From: Parahoeflea olei
GTDB taxonomy: Bacteria; Pseudomonadota; Alphaproteobacteria; Rhizobiales; Rhizobiaceae
Assembly (NCBI RefSeq): GCF_001703635.1
Contig: NZ_LQZT01000001.1
Coordinates: 1-64,000, forward strand
Length of the DNA stretch: 64,000 nucleotides
Direction of reading: 5' to 3'
A program made the translations under genes and the position numbers. Numbering within the stretch: the first letter of the stretch is position 1; each line of letters opens with the position of its first letter. Of the stretch, positions 18,108 to 29,909 are shown piece by piece. The notes beneath the pieces were generated by a model. The model was not told the origin of the DNA, ran no database searches, and saw only the letters and a list, made by a program, of their open reading frames with translations.

Positions 18108-18314
18108 TCAGGCGCGCTTTGCCGGGCAGGTCGACACGCCGATGATCGAATAGAGCGGACAGGTGCTCAACAGGCCCGTCAGCAGCGGCACGATTCCGAT
18201 CAGGGTGTAATAGCGCCAGGGCGCATCCGGATAGACGAAGAACAGCGCGAGCAGGACGAGCCCGACAACGATGCGCAGGACGCGGTCGATACCGCCGACA
18301 TTGGTTTTGAACAT
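18108..18314 (-). CDS. DUF2892 (YgaP-like transmembrane) protein
   Basis: The product is 68 residues. It shows the DUF2892 layout: NVGGIDRVLRIVVGLVLLAL (first helix), YYTLIGIVPLLTGLLSTCP (second helix) and the CPLYSIIGVSTC Cys motif. Family members often sit next to ArsR/BigR regulators and rhodanese or persulfide-handling enzymes, but none is adjacent here. ATG 18314 follows GGGAG with 7-base spacing and is chosen over the TTG two codons upstream. Function is unknown. Confidence 0.85.
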   Translation of the reverse strand: MFKTNVGGIDRVLRIVVGLVLLALFFVYPDAPWRYYTLIGIVPLLTGLLSTCPLYSIIGVSTCPAKRA

Positions 18315-18352
18315 TCGCAAACTCCCATGTTGAGGTTGGCTGGGCCGCCAAC

Positions 18353-18376
18353 ATATATAGAAGATACCGAATATAT
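18353..18376. promoter_or_regulatory. AT-rich repeat upstream of the DUF2892 gene
   Basis: ATATAT occurs at 18353-18358 and 18371-18376, with centres 18 bp apart, about 40 bases upstream of the DUF2892 start in an otherwise GC-rich region. The hexamers are self-complementary, so they read as direct or inverted repeats. This could be an ArsR/BigR-type operator or part of the promoter. Confidence 0.3.
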
Positions 18377-18547
18377 CTGATCCGTGCTTTGACAGGGATC
18401 AATCAACGCTACCAGATTGCTCGATCGGTCCGGCCCCGTGGGCGCCATCCGGTTGAATTCCTAAGGGCTTGAACCAAACCGGCGCTTTCACGCCCCGGCG
18501 AATTCCTCTAGATTGCGCGGACTTCAATCCCGAAAGTGACGGATGCG

Positions 18548-19021
18548 ATGCCTGACGACGATTTGCTGCATTTCGAAGACCTCATTCCGGGCCAGGTGTT
18601 CCCCCTTGGCCCCAAGACGGTTACCGCCGAGGAGATCATCGCCTTCGCCAGCGAATTCGACGCCCAGCCGATGCATCTGGATGCGGAAGCCGGAAAGAAC
18701 TCGATCCTGGGCGGCCTGGCCGCATCGGGCTGGCACAGCTGCTCGATGATGATGCGGATGATGGCGGATTCCTACCTGCTGCGCATGGCCGCGGAAGGCG
18801 CGCCGGGCGTGGATTACGTCAAGTGGAAGAAGCCGGTGCTGGCCGGCGACGTGCTCAAGGGCGAGACCCGTGTGCTCGACGGCCGCCCGTCGAAATCGCG
18901 GCCGGGCATCGGCATCGTCAGTTTCCGCCATGAGCTGCGCAACCAGCGCGGCGAGACCGTTCTGGAATCGGAAAACCCGGTCATGCTGCGCCGCCGTGCG
19001 GTCGAGGAGGCAGCCCAATGA
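18548..19021 (+). CDS. MaoC-like hotdog dehydratase, first of a pair
   Basis: This single-hotdog protein has about 157 residues. The hydratase-2 motif region is FASEFDAQPMHLDAEAG with ILGGLAASGWHSCSM, retaining the Asp and His of the (R)-hydratase active site. Family members hydrate enoyl-CoA thioesters or related substrates. Start choice is uncertain: GTG 18536 and ATG 18548 are both in frame, with weak ribosome sites. The stop overlaps the next start (ATGA), so the two MaoC proteins are translationally coupled and probably form a heterodimer. Confidence 0.85.
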   Translation: MPDDDLLHFEDLIPGQVFPLGPKTVTAEEIIAFASEFDAQPMHLDAEAGKNSILGGLAASGWHSCSMMMRMMADSYLLRMAAEGAPGVDYVKWKKPVLAGDVLKGETRVLDGRPSKSRPGIGIVSFRHELRNQRGETVLESENPVMLRRRAVEEAAQ

Positions 19022-19506
19022 CGATCGACCCCGCCTTCGCCCCCGGCGCTCACAAGGAGCTGGGCAGCATCGTCTTCACCGCCGAGGCCATCATCGAATT
19101 TGCGGAAAAGTTCGACCCGCAGCGCTTCCACACCGATCCGGAGGCGGCCAAGGACAGCGTGTTCGGCGGGCTGTGCGCCTCGGGCTGGCACACCGCCGCC
19201 ACCTGGATGAAGCTCAACATCGCCGCCAGCATCGCCGAGGCGGAAGAAGCCAGCCGGGAGGGCCGCGTGCTGCCGGAAATGGGCCCCTCCCCGGGCTTCC
19301 GCAACATGCGCTGGTTCAAGCCGGTCTATGCCGGCGACGAGATCTTCTATTCGCGCACCGTGCGCGGCACGCGGCCGCTCGCCTCGCGTCCCGGCTGGTC
19401 GATCCTGGAATTGAGTTCGGAAGCCCGCGACCGCAATGGAGAGCTGGTGATGAGCTTCGATTCCGCTGCGCTGATCCGCTTTCCGGAGGACAGCCGGGAC
19501 GGCTGA
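19018..19506 (+). CDS. MaoC-like hotdog dehydratase, second of a pair
   Basis: The product is 162 residues. It is a paralogue of the upstream protein, with the matching motif FAEKFDPQRFHTDPEAA and VFGGLCASGWHTAATWM. The ATG overlaps the preceding stop by 4 bases. Coupled pairs of divergent MaoC hotdogs often form one double-hotdog unit in which one subunit carries the catalytic pair. The substrate is not predictable from context, as no acyl-CoA enzyme is adjacent. Confidence 0.85.
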   Translation: MTIDPAFAPGAHKELGSIVFTAEAIIEFAEKFDPQRFHTDPEAAKDSVFGGLCASGWHTAATWMKLNIAASIAEAEEASREGRVLPEMGPSPGFRNMRWFKPVYAGDEIFYSRTVRGTRPLASRPGWSILELSSEARDRNGELVMSFDSAALIRFPEDSRDG

Positions 19507-19608
19507 CACGCCCGGGCGGGACGCTGACACGCCAGGCCGCCTCCCCGCGATCGCCGGGCCCCGTAAGGGGCTCTCCGGCTGCATAGGCCGGTTTGGATGG
19601 CCGCGGGA

Positions 19609-20151
19609 TCAGTGCCCTTCGTAGGAGATCAGCGTGCGCACCTGCACGCCGAGATCCTCGAGCTTCTTGCGGCCGCCGAGATCCGGCAGGTCGATCACGA
19701 AGCAGGCTGCGACGATATCGGCGCCCATCTGCCGCAACAGCTTGACCGCACCCTCGGCAGTGCCGCCGGTGGCGATCAGGTCGTCGACCAGGATCACGCT
19801 TTCGCCCGGCGCGATGGCGTCGCGATGCATCTCCATCTCGTCGACGCCGTATTCCAGGCTGTAGGCCACGCGCACCGTGTCATGCGGCAGCTTGCCCTTC
19901 TTGCGGATCGGCACGAAGCCGGCGGAGAGCTGGTGCGCCATAGCACCGCCGAGAATGAACCCGCGCGCCTCGATGCCGGCGATCTTGGAGACCCGGAGCC
20001 CGGCATAGGGATGCACCAGTTCGTCGATCGCCCGCCGGAAGGCACGCGGCGCGCCCAGAAGCGTGGTGATGTCGCGAAACAGGATCCCGGGCTTCGGGTA
20101 ATCCTTGATGGTGCGGATGGCGGCGCGCAGTTCGTTTTCAAGATTAGTCAT
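19609..20151 (-). CDS. apt: Adenine phosphoribosyltransferase
   Basis: The product is 180 residues. It salvages adenine with PRPP to AMP. The family start [20 protein letters not shown], the adenine-binding FRDITTLLG region, [12 protein letters not shown] and the PRPP loop [15 protein letters not shown] are all intact. Two ATGs (20157 and 20151) are possible; GGGG is too close to the first and well spaced for the second. It lies downstream of petC, separated by the petABC terminator. Confidence 0.95.
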   Translation of the reverse strand: MTNLENELRAAIRTIKDYPKPGILFRDITTLLGAPRAFRRAIDELVHPYAGLRVSKIAGIEARGFILGGAMAHQLSAGFVPIRKKGKLPHDTVRVAYSLEYGVDEMEMHRDAIAPGESVILVDDLIATGGTAEGAVKLLRQMGADIVAACFVIDLPDLGGRKKLEDLGVQVRTLISYEGH

Positions 20152-20345
20152 GGACATGCCCCAATGTGATGTCGCTTCGCGACCGCCTCGCCCCCCGGCG
20201 ATGGACCAACGCGAAGAAAATGGCCGGAGGCCCTGCCTCCGGGGCATCGCCCGATCCCCCGATCAGGCGGACGCCCACCCGCGCACCGGCTGCCGCCACT
20301 GTGCGGTGTGTCCGCGCTCCGCGCAAGACGCTTTCGCCGGACACA

Positions 20346-20367
20346 AAGACGCCGCCCGGAGGCGGCG
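20346..20367 (-). terminator. Intrinsic terminator of the petABC operon
   Basis: A perfect 9-bp stem, GACGCCGCC (20346-20354) with GGCGGCGTC (20359-20367) and a 4-base loop, lies 35 bases after the petC stop. On the minus strand it is followed by TTTGTGT. The tract is short but the stem is very stable. Confidence 0.7.
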
Positions 20368-20401
20368 TCTCAATCGCGTGAAGTGCGGTGTCCCGCAGCG
20401 C

Positions 20402-21280
20402 TTAGTGCGGCTGGTTGGCGAACACGGCGCGCTTGGTCACATAGACCAGCGCCGTCAGCAGCAGCATGAACATCAGCACCATGAAGCCCGTGCTCTTGCG
20501 GTCTTCGAGATGCGGCTCTGCGGCCCACATCAGGAACGCGGAGACGTCCTTCGAATACTGGTCGAGCGTTTCCGGCGAGCCGTCGTCATAGGTGACGAAG
20601 CCGTCGTCGAGCGGCGGCGCCATGGCGAGCGCAGCCGAGCCGGCGAAATAGGGGTTGAAGTAGTTGCCGTCGGTGACGGTCACCCCTTCCGGTGCGTCCT
20701 GGTATCCGGTCAGCAGCGAATAGATATAATCCGGGCCGCCTTCCTGATACTGGGTGAAGATGTCGAAGATGAAGGTCGGGAACCCGCGCTCGACGCCACG
20801 GGCCTTGGCCAGCACCGACATGTCGGGCGGGGCCGCGCCGTTGTTGGCATAGGCAGCCGCCTGCGTGTTCGGGAACGGCGAGGGGAAGTGGTCCGACGGG
20901 ATCGCCGTGCGGGTAAACATCTCGCCTTCGTCGTTCGGGCCGACCTCGACCTCGTAATTGGCCGCGAATGCCTTCACTTCCTCTTCCGAGTAGCCGAGAC
21001 CCTCGAGGGTGCGGAAGGCGACCAGGTTCATCGAGTGGCAGGCCGCGCAGACTTCGGAATAGACCTTCAGGCCGCGCTGCAGCTGTGCCTTGTCGTAATG
21101 GCCGAACAGGCCCGCAAAGCTCCATTCGACATTCTTGGGCTTCAGGATCGGATAGTGCCCCGAAGCTTGCGCATGCTCGGCGGCGGCGGCCAGGTCGTGG
21201 CCCTCCTCCGCTCGGGCTGCGGTCATGGCCGACGAGGCCAGGGCCGCGATCAGCGCGATGCTCGTAACAAACTTGTTCAT
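20402..21280 (-). CDS. petC: Cytochrome c1 of the bc1 complex
   Basis: The product is 292 residues. A Sec signal peptide (about 1-24, ending ARA) precedes the periplasmic haem domain. The haem c site is CAACH at 78-82, and the sixth ligand is probably the Met in AMAPPLDDG. A C-terminal TM anchor (FMVLMFMLLLTALVYV, about 263-280) holds it in the membrane. It passes electrons from the Rieske protein to soluble cytochromes. In many alphaproteobacteria petB and petC are fused; here they are separate, 28 bases apart. Confidence 0.97.
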   Translation of the reverse strand: MNKFVTSIALIAALASSAMTAARAEEGHDLAAAAEHAQASGHYPILKPKNVEWSFAGLFGHYDKAQLQRGLKVYSEVCAACHSMNLVAFRTLEGLGYSEEEVKAFAANYEVEVGPNDEGEMFTRTAIPSDHFPSPFPNTQAAAYANNGAAPPDMSVLAKARGVERGFPTFIFDIFTQYQEGGPDYIYSLLTGYQDAPEGVTVTDGNYFNPYFAGSAALAMAPPLDDGFVTYDDGSPETLDQYSKDVSAFLMWAAEPHLEDRKSTGFMVLMFMLLLTALVYVTKRAVFANQPH

Positions 21281-21308
21281 TGTTTGATTTCCTTTCAGCC
21301 GCTGATCA

Positions 21309-22565
21309 TCAAGCCTTGGCGCTCTTTTCGAGAACCGCTTCGGTAATCGAATTGGGTAGCCGTTTCGGCGTTTCGATCAGGCCGAGGATCGGCATGATGA
21401 CGAGGAAGAAGCCGAAGTAGTAGACCGTGCCGATCAGCGACAGCAGGGTGTAAAGGTCGCTCGCGGTGCGCGAACCGAGCCAGCCCAGGAAGATGCAGTC
21501 GAAGACGAACAGCCAGAAGAACAGCTTGAACCACGGGCGGTAGGCCGCCGAACGAACCTTCGACGTGTCCAGCCACGGCAGGAAGAACAGCACGATGATC
21601 GAGCCGAACATCACCAGCACGCCGCCGAGCTTGGAGTCGATCGGGCCGATGTCGAAGGTGATGGCGCGCAGCATCGCGTAGAACGGCAAGTAGTACCATT
21701 CCGGAACGATGTGGGCAGGCGTCTTCAGCGAGTCCGCCATGATGTAGTTGTCGGGGTGACCGAGATAGTTCGGCATGAAGAAGATGAACCATGCGAACAC
21801 CAGCAGGAACACCATGGTGCCCATCGCATCCTTGACCGTCGCATAGGGCGTAAAGGGCAGCGTGTCGGTCTTCGACTTCACTTCCACGCCGGTCGGGTTG
21901 GTCTGGCCGGTCACGTGCAGCGCCCAGACGTGCAGGACGACGACGCCCGCGATCATGAACGGCAGCAGGTAGTGCAGCGAGAAGAAGCGGTTGAGCGTCG
22001 GTTGGTCGACGGCGAAGCCGCCAAGCAGGAACTGCTGGATCCATTCGCCCACCAGCGGGAACGCCGTGAAGAAGCCGGTGATCACCGTTGCGCCCCAGAA
22101 CGACATCTGACCCCAGGGCAGCACGTAGCCCATGAAGCCGGTGGCCATCATCAACAGATAGATGACGACGCCGAGGATCCAGAGGATCTCGCGCGGTGCC
22201 TTGTAGGAGCCGTAGTAGAGACCACGGGCGATGTGCAGGTAGACGGCGATGAAGAAGAACGACGCGCCGTTGGAGTGCATGTAGCGCAACAGCCAACCAT
22301 TGTTGACGTCGCGCATGATCTTTTCGACCGAGTTGAAGGCCAGCGCGGTGTCGGAGACATAGTGCATGGCCAGAACCACGCCGCTCAGGATCTGAACGAT
22401 CAGCATCACCGACAGCATGGCGCCGAAGGTGTAGGTATAGTTCAGGTTGCGCGGGACCGGATAGGAGATGAAACTGTCATGCGACAGCCGCAGCAAGGGC
22501 AGACGCGCGTCCATCCATTTGCCGATGCCTGTCGTCGGATTGTAGGTCGAATGATCGCCACTCAT
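21309..22565 (-). CDS. petB: Cytochrome b of the bc1 complex
   Basis: This integral membrane protein of 418 residues has about eight TM helices and binds two b haems through His pairs in helices B and D (segments [18 protein letters not shown] and [19 protein letters not shown]). The quinol-oxidation-site PEWY motif is present ([16 protein letters not shown]), as is the [14 protein letters not shown] segment. It is the middle gene of petABC, 14 bases after petA. Confidence 0.98.
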   Translation of the reverse strand: MSGDHSTYNPTTGIGKWMDARLPLLRLSHDSFISYPVPRNLNYTYTFGAMLSVMLIVQILSGVVLAMHYVSDTALAFNSVEKIMRDVNNGWLLRYMHSNGASFFFIAVYLHIARGLYYGSYKAPREILWILGVVIYLLMMATGFMGYVLPWGQMSFWGATVITGFFTAFPLVGEWIQQFLLGGFAVDQPTLNRFFSLHYLLPFMIAGVVVLHVWALHVTGQTNPTGVEVKSKTDTLPFTPYATVKDAMGTMVFLLVFAWFIFFMPNYLGHPDNYIMADSLKTPAHIVPEWYYLPFYAMLRAITFDIGPIDSKLGGVLVMFGSIIVLFFLPWLDTSKVRSAAYRPWFKLFFWLFVFDCIFLGWLGSRTASDLYTLLSLIGTVYYFGFFLVIMPILGLIETPKRLPNSITEAVLEKSAKA

Positions 22566-22579
22566 GGTAAATTGTCCCC

Positions 22580-23155
22580 TTAACCGATCTTGATGACAGT
22601 GTCAGACACGAAGGCGTAAGTCGGCACATGCAGGTTTTCAGGTGCCGGGCCTTTGCGAATGCGCCCTGCCGTATCGTAATGCGAGCCGTGGCACGGACAG
22701 AACCAGCCGCCGAAATCGCCCTGCTGGCCAAGCGGAATGCAGCCCAGATGGGTGCAAACGCCGATCATGACCAGCCAGTTTTCCTTGCCTTCGCCGGCGG
22801 AGCGGGCAACGTCGGTGGCGGTTGCGGTCCCGTCCACATTGGCGTTGCGTGCGAGCTGGTCCTTGAGATCCTCGAGCGGCACCGCATTGGCGGCTTCGAT
22901 TTCTTCCGGCGTACGGTTGCGGATGAAGATCGGCTTGCCGCGCCACTTCACCGTCAGCGACATTCCCGGCTGAAGGCTCTCAACGTTCACTTCGATGGAG
23001 GAAACCGCCAGGGTGGAAGCATCCGGGCGCATCTGGTCGATGAACGGCCAGGCAAATGCCGCGGCGCCGACTGCGGCCGTGGCTCCCGTGGAGATGTAGA
23101 GAAAATCGCGCCGGGTGGGGCCACCCGCGCCGTCGTGTGTCATGTTTGCGCTCAC
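22580..23155 (-). CDS. petA: Rieske iron-sulfur subunit of the bc1 complex
   Basis: The product is 191 residues. A twin-arginine motif ([10 protein letters not shown]) precedes one uncleaved TM anchor. The [2Fe-2S] cluster ligands are in CTHLGC and CPCHGSH, with the Pro loop GPAPENL after them. The start is a GTG at 23155 preceded by AAGGAC; an ATG four codons in lacks a ribosome site. It is the first gene of petABC. The probable promoter with flanking direct repeats is at 23217-23256. Confidence 0.97.
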   Translation of the reverse strand: MSANMTHDGAGGPTRRDFLYISTGATAAVGAAAFAWPFIDQMRPDASTLAVSSIEVNVESLQPGMSLTVKWRGKPIFIRNRTPEEIEAANAVPLEDLKDQLARNANVDGTATATDVARSAGEGKENWLVMIGVCTHLGCIPLGQQGDFGGWFCPCHGSHYDTAGRIRKGPAPENLHVPTYAFVSDTVIKIG

Positions 23156-23216
23156 GGCTCAACGTCCTTCTTGATGCTGCGTCCGTATCAGTGTTCTCCG
23201 CGTTCTAGTGCGGATC

Positions 23217-23256
23217 CGGCCAAACCGCTATAGGTGGATTCGGCCAAAGTCGGCAA
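23217..23256 (-). promoter_or_regulatory. petABC promoter with TTTGGCCG direct repeats around the -10
   Basis: On the minus strand TTGCCG (23256-23251) and TATAGC (23232-23227) are 18 bases apart, about 70 bases upstream of petA. The octamer TTTGGCCG occurs twice on the same strand, at 23248-23241 in the spacer and 23224-23217 just downstream of the -10, 24 bp apart. OmpR-family regulators bind tandem direct repeats, so PetR is a candidate binder. That link is inferred. Confidence 0.45.
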
Positions 23257-23361
23257 TCCGACAGAATACTAACAATCGCGCGGGTTCTATTCCGCTTGAG
23301 AAGATAAGTCCATACCGCAGACGACCGGAAGGGCACAATGTCGCGGTATGAAACGGCCAAG

Positions 23362-25221
23362 CTATTCAGCGGCTTCGTCGGTGCCGATGAAGCCCCCGGA
23401 TTGACGTGCCCACAAATCCGCATAGAGCCCGCCGCGGGAGAGAAGCTCGGCATGCGTGCCGGTCTCGATCACCCGGCCATGGTCCATCACCACCAGCCTG
23501 TCCATGCGCGCGATGGTGGAGAGCCGGTGGGCGATGGCGATCACGGTCTTGCCTTCCATCAGCGTATCGAGATTTTCCTGGATCGCCGCCTCGACCTCGG
23601 AATCGAGCGCGGAGGTCGCCTCGTCGAGCACCAGGATCGGCGCGTTCTTGAGCATCACCCGGGCGATGGCGATGCGTTGCCTCTGCCCGCCCGACAGCTT
23701 GACGCCACGCTCGCCGACATGGGCGTCGAGCCCCCTGCGGCCGCTGCTGTCCGAGAGCGCGGAAATGAAACCATCGGCTTCGGCCAGGCGAGCCGCCCTT
23801 TCAACCTCCGCATCCTCGGCGCCGGGCCGGCCATAGCGGATATTGTCGCCCACCGAACGGTGCAGAAGCGACACGTCCTGCGCGATCACCCCGATATGGG
23901 ATCTGAGAGATGCCTGGGTCACGTCGCGAATATCCTGCCCGTCGATGAGAATGTGTCCGCCCCGGACATCGAAAAACCGCAACAAGAGCGCCACCAGCGT
24001 CGACTTGCCGGCTCCTGATCGGCCCACGAGCCCTACCTTTTCGCCGGCCGCGATGGTCAGGGAGAGATCGTCGAGCACCGTAAGGTTGTTTCGATAGGCG
24101 AAGGAGACCTGATCAAAGCGGATTTCGCCAGACTTGACGGCAAGCGGGGGCGCATCGGGCGCATCGAGAATTGTGGGCGGCGTGGTCAGCACCGGCATGG
24201 CGTCCTCGAGAATGCCGATCGTCCGGAAAATCTGCTGTCCCATGGCCTGAAAGGCGCGTCCGTTGGCCGCGAGACGCTGCACCAGTGCGACAGCGGCAAC
24301 GAAATCGCCGATCGAGACGATCCCCCGGCTCAAACCAAAGAGGCCGACGGCGAAGGTTGCGAAAAACAGCAGCGCATTCAGGCCAACCAGCAAGATATTG
24401 GCCGAGATGAAGACCCGGCGTTCCTGATACTGGCTGTCGATGGATTGGGCGATGACCTTGCGCATCTGCCCCGCCTCGCTGTCCTCGGCCGCGAACTGCT
24501 TGACCATCTGGATATTGCCGTAAATGTCGGTCATTGCGCCGACCACGAGGCTTGAGGCGCGGGCAACGCCGCCCGAACGCTTCGAGAAAAGCGGGATCAC
24601 CCGCCAGCTCAGCACGGCGTTGGCGATCATCCATATGACAACCGGCACGGCCAGCGGCCAGGCCAGCACGGTCAGCAACACCAGTGAGCCGACGAACTGC
24701 AGGATAAAATGCGGGATGTCCTGGAAGGCGAGCGACAGCTGGCTCTGCACCGCATTGGTCACCTGTGAAATCCGGCTTGCAACCTGCCCTGCGAAAAGGT
24801 CGTGAAAGAAGGACAGGTCCTGCCGCTCCACAGCCTTGTGTCCCTGCCACAGGATGGCCGCCGGCAATCCGACGCCGAGTGCCTGCCCCGAAATTGCATT
24901 GCCGATGAATGTCAGGATTGGCCCGATCGGGAATATGAGCAGGCCGATGAACGCCAGCACCGGCCATTCGCGCCCGACAAAGTCACTCACGGTACCAGAG
25001 GCGATCCCGTCGACCACGAACGACAAGCCCCAGACCACCGTCAGATTGATCGCCTCGCCAATGGCGCTGAGAAACGCGACGACAATCAGAATGCCGCGAA
25101 AGCGCGACATGAAATGAAACAGCACCGCAAACGCTCCACTGTCGGGCAGCGGCTCGACCGGCATGTTGAGCGGTCTGACGAGACTTTCAAACGGCCGGAA
25201 CAAGAAATCGGACAAGGGCAT
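23362..25221 (-). CDS. ABC exporter, fused permease-ATPase (copy 1 of 3)
   Basis: The product is 619 residues. It is a half-transporter of MsbA/lipid-exporter type: six TM helices in about 30-350, then an ATPase domain with Walker A GRSGAGKST, signature LSGGQRQR, Walker [14 protein letters not shown] and switch AHRLST. ATG 25221 has an AAGGA ribosome site; the longer open frame upstream is an overlap with the next gene's 3' end. Its last 383 bases are nearly identical to the end of the neighbouring copy at 25316. Substrate unknown. Confidence 0.9.
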   Translation of the reverse strand: MPLSDFLFRPFESLVRPLNMPVEPLPDSGAFAVLFHFMSRFRGILIVVAFLSAIGEAINLTVVWGLSFVVDGIASGTVSDFVGREWPVLAFIGLLIFPIGPILTFIGNAISGQALGVGLPAAILWQGHKAVERQDLSFFHDLFAGQVASRISQVTNAVQSQLSLAFQDIPHFILQFVGSLVLLTVLAWPLAVPVVIWMIANAVLSWRVIPLFSKRSGGVARASSLVVGAMTDIYGNIQMVKQFAAEDSEAGQMRKVIAQSIDSQYQERRVFISANILLVGLNALLFFATFAVGLFGLSRGIVSIGDFVAAVALVQRLAANGRAFQAMGQQIFRTIGILEDAMPVLTTPPTILDAPDAPPLAVKSGEIRFDQVSFAYRNNLTVLDDLSLTIAAGEKVGLVGRSGAGKSTLVALLLRFFDVRGGHILIDGQDIRDVTQASLRSHIGVIAQDVSLLHRSVGDNIRYGRPGAEDAEVERAARLAEADGFISALSDSSGRRGLDAHVGERGVKLSGGQRQRIAIARVMLKNAPILVLDEATSALDSEVEAAIQENLDTLMEGKTVIAIAHRLSTIARMDRLVVMDHGRVIETGTHAELLSRGGLYADLWARQSGGFIGTDEAAE

Positions 25222-25315
25222 CGGAAGTCCTTCAATATTGAACCGGGACAGGCAGGCGGCGTCAAAGCATCGCCTGCAACAGCTTTGGACGTCATACCGT
25301 GACAGGGTCTCGCGG

Positions 25316-27184
<1,869 letters not shown>

Positions 27185-27243
27185 GAGCGCAACAATAGGG
27201 CGCGGCTGCGGTTTGGCAATCCGCGCCCTCCTTTCCTGAAAGG

Positions 27244-29097
27244 CTACTCGGCGGCGCTGGAGGGGTCCGCGTCTGCGTCGATGAACCCGCCGGACTGCCG
27301 CGACCACAGGTCGGCATAGATGCCGCCCGACTTGATCAGGTCGTCGTGAACGCCCGTCTCGACGATTTCGCCCTGGTCGAGCACCACCAGCCGGTCCATC
27401 TGCGCGATCGTCGACAGACGGTGGGCGATTGCGATCACCGTCTTGTTCTCCATCAGCGCGAACAGGTTCTCCTGGATCGCTGCCTCGACTTCCGAGTCGA
27501 GCGCCGAGGTGGCCTCGTCGAGCACCAGGATCGGCGCGTCCTTGAGGAACACGCGCGCGATCGCGATGCGCTGGCGCTGGCCGCCCGACAGCTTGACGCC
27601 GCGTTCGCCGACATGGGCGTCGAAGCCCGTGCGCCCGGCCAGGTCCTCGAGATCGGCGATGAAATCGAGCGCATTGGCCTTGCGCGCCGCCTCGATGATC
27701 TCCGCCTCGCTCGCGTCCGGTCGCCCATAGGCGATGTTGTCGCGCACCGAGCGGTGCAGCAGCGAGGTATCCTGGCTGACGACGCCGATCTGGCCGCGCA
27801 GGCTGTCCTGGCTGACCAGCGCGATGTCGTGGCCGTCGATCAGGATCCGGCCCGTTTCCAGATTGTAGAACCGCAAGAGCAGGTTGACGAGCGTGGTCTT
27901 GCCCGCGCCGGAGCGGCCGACGAGGCCGATCTTCTCGCCCGGCTTGATGGTGAGCGAGAGGTCTTCGATCACGCCGCTCTGCTTGCCATAGTGGAAGCGG
28001 ACATTCTGGAAGGCGATGCCACCCTTTGGCGACTCGATCGCCCGTGCACCCGGCCGGTCGACCACCTCATGCGGCTTGACCATCATGTCCATGCCGTCCT
28101 GCACCACGCCGATGTTTTCGAAGAAGGCCGAAACCTCCCACATGATCCACTGCGACATGCCGTTGATCCTGAGCGCAAGCCCGATGACGACGGCGATGGA
28201 GCCGACGGAGACGATGCCCGTCATCCAGAAGCCGATCGCCATCGCCGAGACGATGAACACCAGCACGCAGTTGTTGAGGTAGACGAAGCTTTCGAACATC
28301 GTCACCTGGCGCATCTGCCGGTGCACCGATTCCAGGAACAGGTTCATGCTTTCCTGCGCGTAGGCCTCCTCGCGGCCGGCATGGGAGAACAGCTTGACCG
28401 TGGAAATATTGGTGTAGCTGTCGACCACGCGTCCGGTCATGGCCGAGCGCGCATCGGCCTGCTCGGCGGAAATGCGTTTCAGCTTCGGCACGAAATGGAT
28501 GATCAGGAAGGTGTAGACCGCGAGCCAGACCAAGAGCGGCAGCACGAGCCGCCATTCCGCGCTCGCCACCATGGTGATCATGGCGACGAAATAGACGGAG
28601 ACGAAGACGAACACGTCGAGCAGCTTCATCACCGCTTCGCGGATCGACAGCGAGGTCTGCATCACCTTGGTGGCCACGCGGCCCGCGAACTCGTTGGAGA
28701 AGAAGCTCAGGCTCTGGCGCAGCAGGTAGCGGTGCATCTGCCAGCGCGCGATCATCGGGTAATTGCCGAGAAGCGTCTGGTGCACGATCAGCGAATGCAG
28801 CATCACCGCGGCCGGCAGGCCGACGAGCAGCACCGCGCCCATCATCAAAAGGCGCGGCCATTCCCGCCCGAGAAAGCCCTGCGGCTCGGTATTGGCGAGC
28901 CAGTCGACGATCGAGCCGAGAAACCCGAACAGCATCACCTCGCCGATGGCGATCAGCGCGGTGACCAGCCCCAGGCCGAGCAGCCAGGGTGCGGCGTCGC
29001 GCGAATAGTGCCAGCAAAAGGCCACCAGCCCCTCGGGCGGTGCCGTCGGCACTGCCTGCGGATAGGGATTCAATCGGCGTTCGAACCATCCAAACAT
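27244..29097 (-). CDS. ABC exporter, fused permease-ATPase (copy 3 of 3, promoter-proximal)
   Basis: The product is 617 residues. It has the same layout as the two downstream copies: six TM helices, Walker [10 protein letters not shown], signature [18 protein letters not shown] and a related C-terminus ([21 protein letters not shown] in pieces). It is recognisably diverged from them at DNA level and is not part of the near-identical tract. AGGAGG lies 5 bases before the ATG. It is the first gene of the presumed three-gene transcript; the spacing to copy 2 is 59 bases. Confidence 0.9.
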   Translation of the reverse strand: MFGWFERRLNPYPQAVPTAPPEGLVAFCWHYSRDAAPWLLGLGLVTALIAIGEVMLFGFLGSIVDWLANTEPQGFLGREWPRLLMMGAVLLVGLPAAVMLHSLIVHQTLLGNYPMIARWQMHRYLLRQSLSFFSNEFAGRVATKVMQTSLSIREAVMKLLDVFVFVSVYFVAMITMVASAEWRLVLPLLVWLAVYTFLIIHFVPKLKRISAEQADARSAMTGRVVDSYTNISTVKLFSHAGREEAYAQESMNLFLESVHRQMRQVTMFESFVYLNNCVLVFIVSAMAIGFWMTGIVSVGSIAVVIGLALRINGMSQWIMWEVSAFFENIGVVQDGMDMMVKPHEVVDRPGARAIESPKGGIAFQNVRFHYGKQSGVIEDLSLTIKPGEKIGLVGRSGAGKTTLVNLLLRFYNLETGRILIDGHDIALVSQDSLRGQIGVVSQDTSLLHRSVRDNIAYGRPDASEAEIIEAARKANALDFIADLEDLAGRTGFDAHVGERGVKLSGGQRQRIAIARVFLKDAPILVLDEATSALDSEVEAAIQENLFALMENKTVIAIAHRLSTIAQMDRLVVLDQGEIVETGVHDDLIKSGGIYADLWSRQSGGFIDADADPSSAAE

Positions 29098-29397
29098 GGA
29101 TGCCTCCTAGAAAAATTTGGCGCGACGGACTCAGCCTATGGCCGGATCACGCCTGAAAAGGGCTTGGGCTGCGCGATGACGCCCCGGCAAGGGGGCCTAA
29201 TCCGAAATGGGAAGCTGGAATCGCGAAGACCCGTGAAGTCAGCGGCTCGTTGCCGCCGGCGGAAGGCTGGTATCGATGATATGCATGTCAGCCTCCGTCA
29301 GGTTCGCGTTGAAGATGCGCCGATGTAGCCCTTATTTTCCGGTTGCGCCAGATTGCCACCGCGGTTTTTGCGGATCCACCGATATCCTCGCTTGATC
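29098..29397. other. Gene-free divergent region between the ABC exporter block and trmL
   Basis: This gap must hold the promoter of the ABC exporter operon and that of trmL. No frame with a ribosome site or RNA gene was found. A short inverted repeat close to trmL is listed separately. Confidence 0.5.
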
Positions 29398-29417
29398 TTG
29401 TGGTAAAATCACCACAA
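29398..29417. promoter_or_regulatory. Inverted repeat TTGTGGT-N6-ACCACAA before trmL
   Basis: Perfect 7-base arms at 29398-29404 and 29411-29417 end 12 bases before the trmL ATG. It could be an operator or an mRNA hairpin near the ribosome site. No clear Shine-Dalgarno precedes trmL. Confidence 0.4.
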
Positions 29418-29429
29418 AACCCGCCCACC

Positions 29430-29897
29430 ATGACCAGACCACTCATCGCTCTCTACCAGCCCGACATCCCCGGCAACACCGGTTCAATCCTGCGCCTCGG
29501 CGCCTGCCTGGGCTTCGGCATCCACATCATCGGCCCGGCGGGCTTCGATATGACCGACCGCGCCCTCAAGCGCGCCGGGATGGACTATATCGAAATGGCC
29601 GCGCTCACCCGCCACGACGGGTGGGAGGAATTCGAGGACTGGCGCCGGGAGGAAAACCGGCGACTGGTGCTGATGACCACCCAGGCGACCACCTCCTATG
29701 TCGACGAGACCGCCCAGACATTTACCGCCCAGGACGTTGTGCTGTTCGGCCGCGAAAGCGCGGGCGTGCCGCCCAAGGTGCACGCCGCGGCCGATGTGGA
29801 GCTGACCATTCCCATGGTCCGCGGCCGCCGCAGCCTCAACCTCGCCATGAGCGTCGCCATGGTCGCGGGCGAACTCACGCGCCGGTTCGGGCTTTAG
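29430..29897 (+). CDS. trmL: tRNA (cytidine(34)-2'-O)-methyltransferase
   Basis: This small SPOUT methyltransferase (155 residues) modifies the wobble base of leucine tRNAs using SAM. The family start is LIALYQPDIPGNTGSILRLG, and the knot motifs VVLFGRESAGVPP and IPMVRGRRSLNLAMSVAMV are intact. The frame opens at 29343, but the Met of MTRPLIALYQP at 29430 fits TrmL length. The gene often lies near petABC in alphaproteobacteria. Confidence 0.95.
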   Translation: MTRPLIALYQPDIPGNTGSILRLGACLGFGIHIIGPAGFDMTDRALKRAGMDYIEMAALTRHDGWEEFEDWRREENRRLVLMTTQATTSYVDETAQTFTAQDVVLFGRESAGVPPKVHAAADVELTIPMVRGRRSLNLAMSVAMVAGELTRRFGL

Positions 29898-29909
29898 GCC
29901 GGCCGGGCC

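Noticed and set aside
19558-19571. GCCCC-GTAA-GGGGC hairpin after the second MaoC gene
   Set aside because: There is no T-tract; it is too short and GC-simple to call a terminator in this GC-rich sequence.
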